64,000 nt of DNA from Flavobacteriales bacterium (GCA_947454525.1 CANGJM010000003.1:124001-188000), one strand, 5' to 3'. Shown: positions 8,578 to 18,781, counted from the first letter of the stretch. Notes: generated from the letters alone by a model not told the origin. A program made the numbers and translations.

Positions 8578-11544
8578 TTAATTAAAGCGTGAACGAATGT
8601 TATTCGCGTTCACAAGATTAAGTTTAACACTGAAGCGAATTTCATTTGCGTAATTGGTCCAAAGTGATCCCATATTTGAACTGCGTACCAATGGGAAATA
8701 AACGCTTAGTATATTTGAAATACGCAGTCCAAGTCCGGCATTATAAGCAGTCTGAACAGAAGTTCCATTGGAGAAAGCTCCGTAATCTGCGAAAACACCA
8801 AAAAGATTCGGTTTAATCGGCAAATGGAAATACAGGTTCATGCTTCCCAACCATTTGGATGTTACTCCAAAATTACTGGTGCTTTTGAAGTTCCCGTAAT
8901 TTTCCATGCGTTGTTGTGACCAGAATCCGGAAACGTCGTTGCGCGCAAAATTATATTCTTCGTAGAATAAATCTTGGTTACCGCGTCCACCACTCATGCT
9001 CAAACTATAACGATCCGAATAAATTTGAATTGGCGACAAGGATTGTTTGTACAAAACATTACTCCCGAAAAATGCACGCAATTCTAATTTTCGTTCCATT
9101 TTGTTTTTCATGTAGCGCCAATCGTATTTTGCAGTCATGGAGATTCTTCCAACTTGCACTTGTTCTCCATTCACATATTCTGCTCTCAATTTCAATCCAA
9201 ATTGGTGATCCGGATTTGAATATTGAAATGCGTACTGCGCCATTGCTCCGGACTCCTTTTCTCCAAACTCAGATGTTTTTATTCCGTAAAGTCCTTTCAC
9301 TAGAACATCCTGACTGAAATTACTGCGGTTTTTACGGTTTCCAATCGCTGCGGACCAATACGGGGTCAAGGCTACGAAATTCTCTCCGGAATAACTGTTT
9401 CTAGAGAAGGATTTTACGGATAATCCTAAATTTGAGACTTTCAATCCTTTTTTAGGAAGCATGGTGTACGAAAACTCAGCCATTCCAACAGGTTTTTTAC
9501 TGTAGAAACCAAACATTGGCGTCAACACATAACTAAACTTTTGGAAAGGAAGTCCCAAGTTGTGGAACGTTGCTCCCAACATGAATCCATCGTATACATT
9601 TCCACCCAACATTGGCAACCAACGCAAACTATTGTGATCTGCTTCATTGTCACTGAAAAAGAACTCTTGTTTGATTGGCTCGATTTTATGTAGCAGCGTA
9701 TTTGCTCTCCACGTATTGTTGTTACGGTTCAATTCCGGAATGTCTTTGGACTCGTCAATAATGACTTTTTGAATGTCCTTGAACGGAGTTTTCAAAGTCG
9801 CGGTAGTTTGTCCTGGCTCCAACCAATGTGTTTCCACGAGTTTATCCATCGCATACACATTGATTTCGATTGGACCGTTTACTTGTCCAACGTTTTTCAC
9901 GCGAACCACAGCTCCCTGTTTGCCCATTCCAACATTTTTCAACTTGTAATCTACATGATTCGTCGTTTGGATTAAATCTTCGAACAACCAAGAAAGGTCT
10001 TTACCGGAAGTTGTTTCGAGTACCTTGCGCATGTCCTCTGGTTGCGGATGTTTAAATTTCCACGCTTCAAAATACGCCGACATGGTTGCATTGAATTTCT
10101 CTTCTCCCAAATAATCTTTCAAGTAGAAAAATACGAGTCCTGTCTTTTGGTACATGATTCCACCGTAGTTAATGCTTGTAAATTGATCTGAATGCGTTTC
10201 GATCGGTTGGTCGATTCCAAGTGAAGCCAAAGAAGAATACGTGACGTCTCCTGAATCGTGGTGATCCAAATCTTCCAAGTGGAATTTACCGTTTAAAATC
10301 ATATCCGAGAATCGTGTGTTATTCGGGTATTTCGTTTGAATGTAACGCATCTCGTTCAAGGTATTCATTCCTTCATCCATCCATCCATGCACGCGCTCGT
10401 TGGAACCAAGTATTCCGTAGAACCAGTTATGTCCGACTTCGTGTACAATCACCACTTCTAATTCCTCTTTCGAACTCGAATTCCCAATCACTGTTACGTT
10501 TGGATATTCCATTCCCCCACCCGCACTGATGGTTCCATCTACCGCGGTAACTTGGTTGTATGGATAATCGCCGTTCCACAAGGAATAGTAATACGTTCCA
10601 TCGTTGATGTATTCGATGGAATGTTTCCAGAATTTCGTGTTTTGTGGAGTGTATAAAGCCCAAGTTGTCACTTTTCGATTGGAATGTGGCAGAACCACCT
10701 CTCCTTTCAATACGCGGTATCTTTTATCCGCAAACCACGCAAAATCGTGCACTTTACTTTGTGTAAAACGAATGGTTTTCATTTCGGATGATGATTCCGG
10801 GAACTTCTCGCTTCCGACTAAGTTTTCATCTTCAGCTAATTTCAAACGGGTCATTTCCACTTGGTCATCCATGAAAGCTACTTCACTTTTTGTTTGCAAG
10901 TCTCCTGTTGCACCAACGATGTAATTTTTAGGAAGGGTGATGCTCACATCGTAAGAACCGTACTCAGAATAGAATTCACCCTGATTTAAATAGGGAATTG
11001 CATTCCACCCATTCTTGTCATAAACAGCTGGCTTGGGATACCACTGCGTAATTTGGTAGGATTGTCCGATGTGTCCCATTCGAGAAATCTCACCAGAAGG
11101 AATTTTCACTTTGAAGGGTGTGGTGATGCGGACACGATCGCCATTGCGCAAAGGCGTATTCAAGTATATCACACAGATATCCGGATTTTCCGGATCGTAT
11201 TCCCATTTCAACGGCGTTCCCTCGGACTTAAAGTTTAAGGAATCAATGTATCCACGGTCTTCCTCCTTTGCAAAAGTCAGTTTTCCATCACCTTGACGGT
11301 ACAATTGTTTCGCCAACGCTGAACTTCCGTCCTTGTAAGCATTCGGCCAAACATGCATGTAAATGCGATCTAGTGTATTTGGGGAGTTATTTACGTATTC
11401 GAAAACCTCAAAACCACTTAAGGTATGGTTGCTATCGTTTAATCTAACTTGAATGGTGTAGTTCACTTCTTGTTGCCAGTAATTCTGTGCAAAGATGCTC
11501 GTGGAAATTAATAAAATAATAAAAGTTAAAACCGATTTACGCAT
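8578..11544 (-). CDS. M1 family metallopeptidase with C-terminal beta-barrel-like region
   Basis: Signal peptide; GGMEYPN; zinc motif HEVGHNWFYGILGSNE; C-terminal ~350 aa of alternating amphipathic strands. Confidence 0.88.
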   Translation of the reverse strand: MRKSVLTFIILLISTSIFAQNYWQQEVNYTIQVRLNDSNHTLSGFEVFEYVNNSPNTLDRIYMHVWPNAYKDGSSALAKQLYRQGDGKLTFAKEEDRGYIDSLNFKSEGTPLKWEYDPENPDICVIYLNTPLRNGDRVRITTPFKVKIPSGEISRMGHIGQSYQITQWYPKPAVYDKNGWNAIPYLNQGEFYSEYGSYDVSITLPKNYIVGATGDLQTKSEVAFMDDQVEMTRLKLAEDENLVGSEKFPESSSEMKTIRFTQSKVHDFAWFADKRYRVLKGEVVLPHSNRKVTTWALYTPQNTKFWKHSIEYINDGTYYYSLWNGDYPYNQVTAVDGTISAGGGMEYPNVTVIGNSSSKEELEVVIVHEVGHNWFYGILGSNERVHGWMDEGMNTLNEMRYIQTKYPNNTRFSDMILNGKFHLEDLDHHDSGDVTYSSLASLGIDQPIETHSDQFTSINYGGIMYQKTGLVFFYLKDYLGEEKFNATMSAYFEAWKFKHPQPEDMRKVLETTSGKDLSWLFEDLIQTTNHVDYKLKNVGMGKQGAVVRVKNVGQVNGPIEINVYAMDKLVETHWLEPGQTTATLKTPFKDIQKVIIDESKDIPELNRNNNTWRANTLLHKIEPIKQEFFFSDNEADHNSLRWLPMLGGNVYDGFMLGATFHNLGLPFQKFSYVLTPMFGFYSKKPVGMAEFSYTMLPKKGLKVSNLGLSVKSFSRNSYSGENFVALTPYWSAAIGNRKNRSNFSQDVLVKGLYGIKTSEFGEKESGAMAQYAFQYSNPDHQFGLKLRAEYVNGEQVQVGRISMTAKYDWRYMKNKMERKLELRAFFGSNVLYKQSLSPIQIYSDRYSLSMSGGRGNQDLFYEEYNFARNDVSGFWSQQRMENYGNFKSTSNFGVTSKWLGSMNLYFHLPIKPNLFGVFADYGAFSNGTSVQTAYNAGLGLRISNILSVYFPLVRSSNMGSLWTNYANEIRFSVKLNLVNANNIRSRFN

Positions 11545-11602
11545 AGTGATGTCGTTTAATTACATATGTAAAGTTAGTTGTAAATTTGAAAGTTTCACGC
11601 AC

Positions 11603-11627
11603 AAAAAAAAGGCCTTTCGGCCTTTTT
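11603..11627 (-). terminator. Intrinsic terminator
   Basis: AAAAAGGCC-TTTC-GGCCTTTTT, 9-bp stem with T tract. Confidence 0.85.
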
Positions 11628-11653
11628 ATAGTTATCAGAACTTTAAAACGTAT

Positions 11654-14353
11654 TTATTGAATCACCAAGCGAAGAATTTCACGTTGTTGGTTCAATTGAA
11701 CATTCACTAAATACGTACCTGCTTTCAAGTTCGTTTGTGTCAATTCAAGGATTGAACCGCTCATAATGGAATGGAATAATACTTTTCCGCTCATGTCGGT
11801 AATTTGAATGTTCACATCTGACATTTCTTGATCCAATTGAATGGCAAATGATCCGTTTGAAGGATTTGGTACAAGACTTACGTTAGTAAACGTTACATCT
11901 GTCAACCCAAGGTATCCATCTACTCCATCACAGTTTTCATCGATGTCATTCGCTAAAATCTCCGTTGCACCTGGATACACATTTGGATTCGTGTCATCAC
12001 AGTCACCATTCACCAATACGTATCCTGGAAGTGGATTCGTTTGACAAGAAACCAATCCGATACCTGCACCAAATTGATCGTTATCTGAATCTAAATAGTA
12101 GGTATTGAAGATTAATCCTTCGTCGTTTGTTCCGTTACAGTTGTTATCGAATCCGTCACAGATTTCTGTTGCACCTGGATAAATGGTATTGTTTGCGTCG
12201 TTACAATCACCACCGATTGTCACGGTATTGGCCGGCTGAATACACGTTAATATTCCAGTGGCATCATCTCCGAATCCATCGTTATCTGCATCCACATAAT
12301 ACATCGTTGGCGCGGCAACTGTTGGATTCGTATCGTCACAGTCGCCTGAGTTCAACACGTATCCACTTGGAGGCGTACATCCGGTGAACGTACTCATCAA
12401 GTCCCCTTGTAAATCTCCGTCCATGTCCATATACCAAACAGTGTTTGGATTAATCGCTGCATCTGCATCGTTACAATCTTGCGTGTTTGTTACGTATCCC
12501 GCTGGCATTGTACATACCAACGTATCATTTGCAAGGTCACCAAATCCATCTTGATCGACATCCGCGTAATACGTTTGAGGCGCTACAGAGAATGAATTCC
12601 CCCAAAGCGAAACATTGTCCATTCTAAATGTTGATGTATTCGTTGCCATTGATGTCACGTAGAAACGGAAAGTCACTGCGTGAACATTTGCAAATGCTGC
12701 CGGTAAGGAAATCGTATCATCCAACATGACATTTCCATTCCACGCAGAAGCAATGGTGTCGATGTCCGTTGCGTAATTGTCCAAACTTGAACGCAAGTAA
12801 ATCACTGGTGTTCCGCCAGTAGATGATGTTCTGTGGTTGAAAGCGATTTTCGCTAAGTTCAAATTGTAACACTCATTTCCAGAGATGGAGAATTGATTGT
12901 ATTGGCTCAAGTCAATAGCAGCAGCCGTATTCCAAGCGGTGTTGTTAAATACGTTTGCAGTCGCTGCACAATTCGACCCCATATTTGTAAATGTTCCGAA
13001 TGTCGCATTTGCAGGTTGCGTAGTCACGTTGTTAGCTAAAACTGGACAATTCGCTACATCAGTAAATTCATAGAGTCCCATATTCACTGGAGACAATGGT
13101 GCATCTACCCCATTACAGTCTTCATCGATTCCATTTGCTTCAATTTCTGTTGCTCCAGGATAAATGGCGTTATTGTTATCATTACAGTCAGTACTATTCG
13201 TCACATAACCAGTAATTGGCGAACAACCTACTTGAGAAACGGCAAGATTCCCGTATCCATCGCCATCTGCATCTTGGTAATACGTAATGTTTGAAACGAC
13301 CGTTAAATTAACGTGCAACATACTATCACATCCCGCCGCATTGGTCAACATTTGCATGTAGGTTCCTGAGGCTGCATACGTTTGATTATTAATCGTATAA
13401 GGTCCACAGTTGGTAACCGAAATCGTTGCACTTGACGGTTGATGAATCGTTAAATTCAAGTTGATGATGCTGTCACATCCCGCTGCATTCGCATTTGCCA
13501 ATGTTTGGATGTATGTTCCCGTTGCTGAATACGTTTGGGCATTCAAGGTATAAGATGAACAAGCCGTTGTGGTAATCGTATTGTAAGTCGTACAAGATGC
13601 CGCCGCTGCCGGTGTTACTGACGCCCACGTCGTTCCGGTGCGGAATTCATCTAATTCTAGATTCCCTGTTCCTGCCGCTTGACGCAAAATAACCGATTGA
13701 ACGCCGTTCGTTGGCCATGTACTTGTTCCTCCAGCATTTGTAACTGCCGCTGCCGGTTCTGCTGCACCTGGAATTGGATTTACCCACAAAGAAGAATTAA
13801 TCACACCACCTACCGCAGTTGATGAGGCTTTCACAACAATCAGTAAAGTTGTACCTGTAGCATATTCAGTTGAAACATAGGTAGCGACAGCACCTGTCCC
13901 TCCTGAGGTATTTAACACTCCCACTTGGAAAGTTCCAGGAGTCGTTCCAGATTTAATGTAGATTCTAGGGAAATAAACCGTCACAGTTGCACCAGACGTT
14001 CCACCAAACCCTGTGAAATAAGCACCTGCTGTTGTCAATCCCGTTGTATTTTGAACTTTCAATAAAAAGGACATATATGCAGTTGTTCCCGTTGGAATAA
14101 ATACTTTATTAATATCCTCTGTTCCCGTAGATGTCAAGTTGATTCGATTTCCAACCGATGCTTGCAAACCTGTATAAGACAAACTATTTCCTGAAGTCGA
14201 AGGAGTTGTTATCGCTAACAATTCACCAGCCGTTCCGCTTTGTGTTGACCATCCATTTGCATTGGCTGCTCCTGTAAAGTTGAAGGCTTCAAAAGCTTGA
14301 CTAAAGCCCTGAAAACCAATAAATACGATTAAAACAAGTAAAAATCTTTTCAT
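11654..14353 (-). CDS. Secreted T9SS type A sorting domain protein with MopE-like putative metal-binding repeats
   Basis: Signal peptide; repeated DCND.N..IYPGATE..xNGxDxxCNG motifs; C-terminal VSLVPNPSNGSFAI...GTYLVNV..N. Confidence 0.88.
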   Translation of the reverse strand: MKRFLLVLIVFIGFQGFSQAFEAFNFTGAANANGWSTQSGTAGELLAITTPSTSGNSLSYTGLQASVGNRINLTSTGTEDINKVFIPTGTTAYMSFLLKVQNTTGLTTAGAYFTGFGGTSGATVTVYFPRIYIKSGTTPGTFQVGVLNTSGGTGAVATYVSTEYATGTTLLIVVKASSTAVGGVINSSLWVNPIPGAAEPAAAVTNAGGTSTWPTNGVQSVILRQAAGTGNLELDEFRTGTTWASVTPAAAASCTTYNTITTTACSSYTLNAQTYSATGTYIQTLANANAAGCDSIINLNLTIHQPSSATISVTNCGPYTINNQTYAASGTYMQMLTNAAGCDSMLHVNLTVVSNITYYQDADGDGYGNLAVSQVGCSPITGYVTNSTDCNDNNNAIYPGATEIEANGIDEDCNGVDAPLSPVNMGLYEFTDVANCPVLANNVTTQPANATFGTFTNMGSNCAATANVFNNTAWNTAAAIDLSQYNQFSISGNECYNLNLAKIAFNHRTSSTGGTPVIYLRSSLDNYATDIDTIASAWNGNVMLDDTISLPAAFANVHAVTFRFYVTSMATNTSTFRMDNVSLWGNSFSVAPQTYYADVDQDGFGDLANDTLVCTMPAGYVTNTQDCNDADAAINPNTVWYMDMDGDLQGDLMSTFTGCTPPSGYVLNSGDCDDTNPTVAAPTMYYVDADNDGFGDDATGILTCIQPANTVTIGGDCNDANNTIYPGATEICDGFDNNCNGTNDEGLIFNTYYLDSDNDQFGAGIGLVSCQTNPLPGYVLVNGDCDDTNPNVYPGATEILANDIDENCDGVDGYLGLTDVTFTNVSLVPNPSNGSFAIQLDQEMSDVNIQITDMSGKVLFHSIMSGSILELTQTNLKAGTYLVNVQLNQQREILRLVIQ

Positions 14354-14413
14354 AAAAATTATTTTTTTTGTAAAAGTAAGTAATCAATGTGTATTTAAGA
14401 TGTTCTCAACATT

Positions 14414-14440
14414 AAAAAAGGCGACCAAGGCCGCCTTTTC
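14414..14440 (-). terminator. Intrinsic terminator downstream of pnp
   Basis: AAAAGGCG/CGCCTTTT 8-bp stem with flanking A tract (T tract on minus strand). Confidence 0.75.
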
Positions 14441-14463
14441 ATTTAATTATTGATCTTTATTGA

Positions 14464-16608
14464 TTACGCTTGAGGCGCATCAGCAGGACGTTCTGGTTTC
14501 GGTAAAAGAACTTTGCGAGACAATTTCCATTTTTTCGTTTTTGGATCGCGACCCATTACTTTAAATGTTAATACATCACCTTCTTTCACTACATCTTCCA
14601 TTTTCGCTACTTTTTCCCAGCTAAATTCAGAGATGTGAATTAATCCGTCTGTACCAGTAAGGATCTCAACGAAACAACCGAAGTCCTTCACTGATTTCAC
14701 TTTACCTTCGTAAGTCGCTCCGTCTTCCACTTGTGGAGGGAAAGCGATTAAACGAATCAAGCGAATTGCTTCATTCATGTCGTCACCGTTTGTAGAAAGG
14801 ATTTGAACACGACCTTCACCTGTTGCTAATTCTTCAATAGTGATGGTAGTTTTCGTTTCTTTCTGTAAACCTTGGATGATTTTTCCTCCAGGTCCGATAA
14901 TCGCTCCAATCATTTCGTTTGGCACGTTGAATGCCTCGATACGTGGAGTTTGTGGTTTCAATGTCGTACGTGGCGCAGCCATTGTTTCCGTGATTTTCCC
15001 AAGGATGTGGATACGTCCAGCTTTCGCTTGTTCCAATGCTTGAATCAATACTTCGTATGGAAGTCCGTCTACTTTGATGTCCATTTGACAAGCAGTAATT
15101 CCCTTTGCTGTTCCGGTTACTTTAAAGTCCATGTCACCCAAGTGATCTTCGTCACCCAAGATGTCAGACAATACAGCGAATTTACCTTCGTCAGCTACAA
15201 GTCCCATTGCGATTCCAGATACTGGTGCTTTGATTTGCACACCACCATCCATCAATGCTAATGTTCCAGCACAAACAGTTGCCATGGAAGAAGATCCATT
15301 TGACTCAAGGATATCTGAAACGATACGGATTGTGTAAGGATTGTCGTCTGGTAAAACTGGTTTCAAGGCACGAAGCGCCAAGTTACCGTGTCCGATTTCA
15401 CGACGAGAAGTTCCACGTAATGGTTTCGCTTCACCTGTTGAGAATGGAGGGAAATTATAGTGTAATAAGAATTTCTCTGTTCCTTTGAATGTTGCACCGT
15501 CGATCAACTGCTCATCCATTTTACCACCCAATGTAAGTGTTGTCAATGATTGTGTTTCTCCACGTGTAAATACTGCTGATCCGTGAACCATCGGTAAGTA
15601 ATCAACTTCTGCCCAGATCGGACGAATTTCGTCGAATGCACGACCATCCAAACGTTTGCGTTCGTTCAACATCACCCAACGAACTGCTTTTTTCTTCACT
15701 TCAGAGAAGTAAGGAGAAATGAATTTCGCTGCTTCAGCTAATTCTTCTTCAGAGAAAGAAGCTTTCACTTCGTCTTTAATCGCATCGAATAACTCCGTAC
15801 GTTTTGACTTATTCGCCAAGCCCATACGAGCAACATCTTTACATTTTTCCATTGCCACTTCGTACACTTTCGCACGAACTTCTTCGTTGTGTGACTCATG
15901 ACTATATACTCTTTTTGGATTTGCTGCAGGAACTTCTGCTGCAAGGTCCAATTGGAATTGACATTGTTCTTTAATCGCAACGTGTGCAATTTTGAAAACC
16001 TCCACTAATTCAGCTTCAGAAATCTCTTGCATTTCACCTTCTAACATGTTGATGTCTTTCATCGTACCAGCGATAACGATATCGATATCCGACAACTCCA
16101 TTTGAGCCATAGTTGGATTCAATACGTATTCACCATCGATGCGTCCAACACGTACTTCCGACATTGGTCCGTTGAAAGGAATGTTTGATACAGCGATTGC
16201 TGCTGATGCTGCAAATCCACACAATGCATCTGGATTGTTTACACCATCGTAAGAAATCAATTGAATCATCAACTGAACTTCTGCGTGGTAATCGTCTGGG
16301 AAAAGTGGACGAAGTGCACGATCCACCAAACGCATTACTAAGATTTCTGTTTCAGAAGGACGCGCTTCACGACGGAAGAATCCACCTGGAAAACGTCCAG
16401 CAGCAGAATACTTCTCACGGTAATCTACCGTTAATGGAAGGAAATCTACGCCATCTTTTGCTTCTTGTGCTGCAACAACTGTTGCTAACAACATAGTGTC
16501 GCCCATGCGCACTACAACGGAACCATCCGCTTGCTTTGCCAACTTACCTGTCTCGACGCTTATCTCCTTGCCGCCGGTAACAATTGACCTTTTTAAACCT
16601 ATATTCAT
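14464..16608 (-). CDS. pnp: Polyribonucleotide nucleotidyltransferase
   Basis: [18 protein letters not shown] domain ([12 protein letters not shown]) and S1 domain ([18 protein letters not shown]). Confidence 0.98.
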   Translation of the reverse strand: MNIGLKRSIVTGGKEISVETGKLAKQADGSVVVRMGDTMLLATVVAAQEAKDGVDFLPLTVDYREKYSAAGRFPGGFFRREARPSETEILVMRLVDRALRPLFPDDYHAEVQLMIQLISYDGVNNPDALCGFAASAAIAVSNIPFNGPMSEVRVGRIDGEYVLNPTMAQMELSDIDIVIAGTMKDINMLEGEMQEISEAELVEVFKIAHVAIKEQCQFQLDLAAEVPAANPKRVYSHESHNEEVRAKVYEVAMEKCKDVARMGLANKSKRTELFDAIKDEVKASFSEEELAEAAKFISPYFSEVKKKAVRWVMLNERKRLDGRAFDEIRPIWAEVDYLPMVHGSAVFTRGETQSLTTLTLGGKMDEQLIDGATFKGTEKFLLHYNFPPFSTGEAKPLRGTSRREIGHGNLALRALKPVLPDDNPYTIRIVSDILESNGSSSMATVCAGTLALMDGGVQIKAPVSGIAMGLVADEGKFAVLSDILGDEDHLGDMDFKVTGTAKGITACQMDIKVDGLPYEVLIQALEQAKAGRIHILGKITETMAAPRTTLKPQTPRIEAFNVPNEMIGAIIGPGGKIIQGLQKETKTTITIEELATGEGRVQILSTNGDDMNEAIRLIRLIAFPPQVEDGATYEGKVKSVKDFGCFVEILTGTDGLIHISEFSWEKVAKMEDVVKEGDVLTFKVMGRDPKTKKWKLSRKVLLPKPERPADAPQA

Positions 16609-16635
16609 CTTTATTTATTTACTAATTAATGTACA

Positions 16636-16669
16636 AAAAAGGGACTTGCGGCATAAAGCCGAAGTCCCC
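16636..16669 (-). terminator. Hairpin terminator/attenuator between rpsO and pnp
   Basis: GGGACTT(g)CGGC-ATAAA-GCCGAAGTCCC, followed on the minus strand by TTTTTT. Confidence 0.75.
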
Positions 16670-16699
16670 TCTTCCAATAAAATGTGATCGATGATCGGA

Positions 16700-16969
16700 T
16701 TAACGACGAAGTCCTAATTCCTTGATCAACGCTCTGTATTTCTCGATATCTTTTCTTTTCAAATAATCCAAAAGACTACGACGTTTACCAACTAAAAGTT
16801 GAAGTGAACGTTGTGTTCCGAAGTCTTTACGGTTCTTTTTCAAATGCTCTGTTAAGTGACTGATACGGTAAGTAAATAATGCTACTTGTCCTTCTGTAGA
16901 ACCAGTGTTTACTTCAGATCCACCATGTTGAGCGAAGATCTCTTTTTTCTTTTCTGAATTTAAATACAT
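16700..16969 (-). CDS. rpsO: 30S ribosomal protein S15
   Basis: MYLNSEKKKEIFAQHGGSEVNTGSTEGQVALFTYRISHLTEHLKKN...LLGKRR-type core; start trimmed from 17008. Confidence 0.97.
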   Translation of the reverse strand: MYLNSEKKKEIFAQHGGSEVNTGSTEGQVALFTYRISHLTEHLKKNRKDFGTQRSLQLLVGKRRSLLDYLKRKDIEKYRALIKELGLRR

Positions 16970-17026
16970 GCTAATATTTATGTAAATGATTATTATGTAG
17001 ACTGACACCCTTGGTCAATACGGGTG

Positions 17027-17057
17027 CAAAGATAGCTATAGTTTTCAGAATCGCCAA
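17027..17057 (-). promoter_or_regulatory. Bacteroidota-type promoter of rpsO
   Basis: On minus strand TTG-N20-TATCTTTG, matching the -33 TTG / -7 TAnnTTTG consensus. Confidence 0.65.
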
Positions 17058-17130
17058 ATAATTTTCGAAAGCGTATTCTTTCCTCAAGCAATTGAATCCC
17101 TTATTTTGGAGCGTTCCTTATAATAAATGC

Positions 17131-17138
17131 TATCTTTG
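17131..17138 (+). promoter_or_regulatory. -7 box (TATCTTTG) preceding the cobalamin riboswitch
   Basis: TAnnTTTG match just upstream of riboswitch; a TTTTGG at 17104-17109 is at slightly long spacing. Confidence 0.5.
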
Positions 17139-17144
17139 CAGTGT

Positions 17145-17293
17145 CCATAGGTTCTCGTTTTCGAGATTAATAAGGAATCCGGTTAGAATCCGGAGCTGTA
17201 TCTGCAGCTGTAAATGTCTAAAATGCAATTCACTGAGTCACTGAGCAATTGGGAAGACGAATTGAAAAGGACATGAGCCAGAAGACTTGCCCA
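17145..17293 (+). ncRNA. Cobalamin (adenosylcobalamin/B12) riboswitch
   Basis: AATCCGGAGCTG..CTGCAGCTGTAAATG, GTCACTGAG, TTGGGAAGACG and ATGAGCCAGAAGACTTGCC match the ordered conserved blocks of the cobalamin aptamer. Confidence 0.92.
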
Positions 17294-17333
17294 TGAACAG
17301 AGAGAAGACTTCAGATAAAGGTCGGACTCGCCA

Positions 17334-17350
17334 AGGATGTTTTGCATCCT
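17334..17350 (+). promoter_or_regulatory. Candidate expression-platform hairpin of the cobalamin riboswitch
   Basis: AGGATG-TTTTG-CATCCT 6-bp stem followed by T-rich sequence, between aptamer and start codon. Confidence 0.5.
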
Positions 17351-17413
17351 AGCTTTTCCTACTTTTTTCTTCTTCTAGTTTTTTATTGTTTCACATTCAA
17401 AAAAACAGAACGA

Positions 17414-18673
17414 ATGAAAAAGGCATTGATTACTTTAAGTTTATTTGCAAGCACATGGAGCTTTGCACAAAATCAATTACACCAAGTTTTGGTCGTAAAT
17501 GAAGGATTTTTTGATTACCAAACAGGCGCCATCTTAGAACCTGTGACCATCGGTAGCTACAATCCAGTTTCACAACAATACCAGGTTGTAGATACCTTAG
17601 AAAACATGCGTTTTGCATCTGATCTAGTGATTGACGGAAACTTCTATTACGTTGCTGCGGATTCAAAAATCTTTAAAATGGACCTCAACACGCACCAAGA
17701 AATTGCGAGCGTTGCTTGTCCAGGTGTGCGAAACCTTGCCGTTTATCAAAATAAGTTAATCGCAACGCGTGGAGAATACTTGACGACATTCGATTCCTAT
17801 TTACATGTGTACAACACCGCTGATTTGCAATTGATTCAAGCATTTGATACGGTTACTGGTCCACAATGGGCAACTCAAAACATCGTTGTTGACGGAACAA
17901 CAGCTTACCTTGTGGTAAACAACGCTTACGAGTGGGGAAATGAAAAAGGAATCATTGGACAATTGAATTTATCCAACTTGAGCTATGGAAACGAAGTAGA
18001 TTTAGGTCCAGACGGAAAAAACCCAGATAACCTCATCAAATTTGGTACTGCATTATATACGGTAAACAATAAAGATTGGACAGGAACGTCGATTTCGAAA
18101 TTTGAATTGGCGACCTCTACACCATCAACGGTGAATATCGCAAATGCCATCGCTGGTTGTGGAACTTCCGCTTTGAGAGACGACAAAATCACCTACCAAA
18201 TCTCTTCTGAAATCACTTTAAATAACTTTGACCTCATCGGAATGAACAATGTTGGTCCTGTAAGTGGCGCAAATTTAAACTTCTACGAATTGGCACAAGA
18301 ACCACTAAGTGGACAATTGTACGCATCCACAACGGATTTCTTCTCGACAGGAACTGTGTTTATTTACGATGCAACAAATACGGAAATCCATCAGTTTGCT
18401 GCTGGAATCTCTCCTGGAACCATTGTTTTTGATATCCGCTCATCCGCAGGAGTTCCAACGGAAAACACGACTGACTTTACGGTTTCGCCAAATCCAAGCA
18501 ACGGAATGATTAACATCCACGGTAAAACGGCGAATGCGATCGTTACCTTGACGGACTTAAACGGAATGATGCTTCAATCTACAAGCAACGACACCTTGAA
18601 CATCGAAACACTTCCAGCAGGAATCTATTTTGTCAACTTGAATGGAACAAGTCAAAAAGTGATCAAACTATAA
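17414..18673 (+). CDS. Secreted YncE/DUF5074-like beta-propeller protein with T9SS type A sorting domain; candidate corrinoid-binding surface protein
   Basis: Start trimmed to MKKALITLSLFASTWSFAQ signal peptide; propeller-like body (VLVVNEGFFDYQTG..., NPDNLIKFG); C-terminal VSPNPSNGMINIHG...GIYFVNLNG; immediately downstream of cobalamin riboswitch. Confidence 0.75.
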   Translation: MKKALITLSLFASTWSFAQNQLHQVLVVNEGFFDYQTGAILEPVTIGSYNPVSQQYQVVDTLENMRFASDLVIDGNFYYVAADSKIFKMDLNTHQEIASVACPGVRNLAVYQNKLIATRGEYLTTFDSYLHVYNTADLQLIQAFDTVTGPQWATQNIVVDGTTAYLVVNNAYEWGNEKGIIGQLNLSNLSYGNEVDLGPDGKNPDNLIKFGTALYTVNNKDWTGTSISKFELATSTPSTVNIANAIAGCGTSALRDDKITYQISSEITLNNFDLIGMNNVGPVSGANLNFYELAQEPLSGQLYASTTDFFSTGTVFIYDATNTEIHQFAAGISPGTIVFDIRSSAGVPTENTTDFTVSPNPSNGMINIHGKTANAIVTLTDLNGMMLQSTSNDTLNIETLPAGIYFVNLNGTSQKVIKL

Positions 18674-18693
18674 TCACTTTTCAAACCTTCTTG

Positions 18694-18722
18694 AAATCCC
18701 GGCTCTGTCGGGATTTTTTTTT
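18694..18722 (+). terminator. Intrinsic terminator
   Basis: AAATCCCG-GCTCTGT-CGGGATTT then T tract. Confidence 0.88.
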
Positions 18723-18753
18723 GCCCGATACTTCGAACAAGTCGTTTGTTTAT

Positions 18754-18761
18754 TAACTTTG
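18754..18761 (+). promoter_or_regulatory. -7 promoter box TAACTTTG upstream of phosphoribosyltransferase gene
   Basis: TAnnTTTG match 20 nt upstream of the ATG; weak -33. Confidence 0.45.
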
Positions 18762-18781
18762 ATTTATAATTCAAACTCACT

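Noticed and set aside
1944-14353. Copper-handling island joining cutC and the MopE-like repeat protein
   Set aside because: They are ~9 kb apart with unrelated housekeeping genes between, and CutC's role in copper is itself uncertain
14834-16496. Several 60-130 aa ORFs in other frames or antisense to pnp
   Set aside because: Fully inside a confidently assigned gene, no recognisable domains; shadow ORFs
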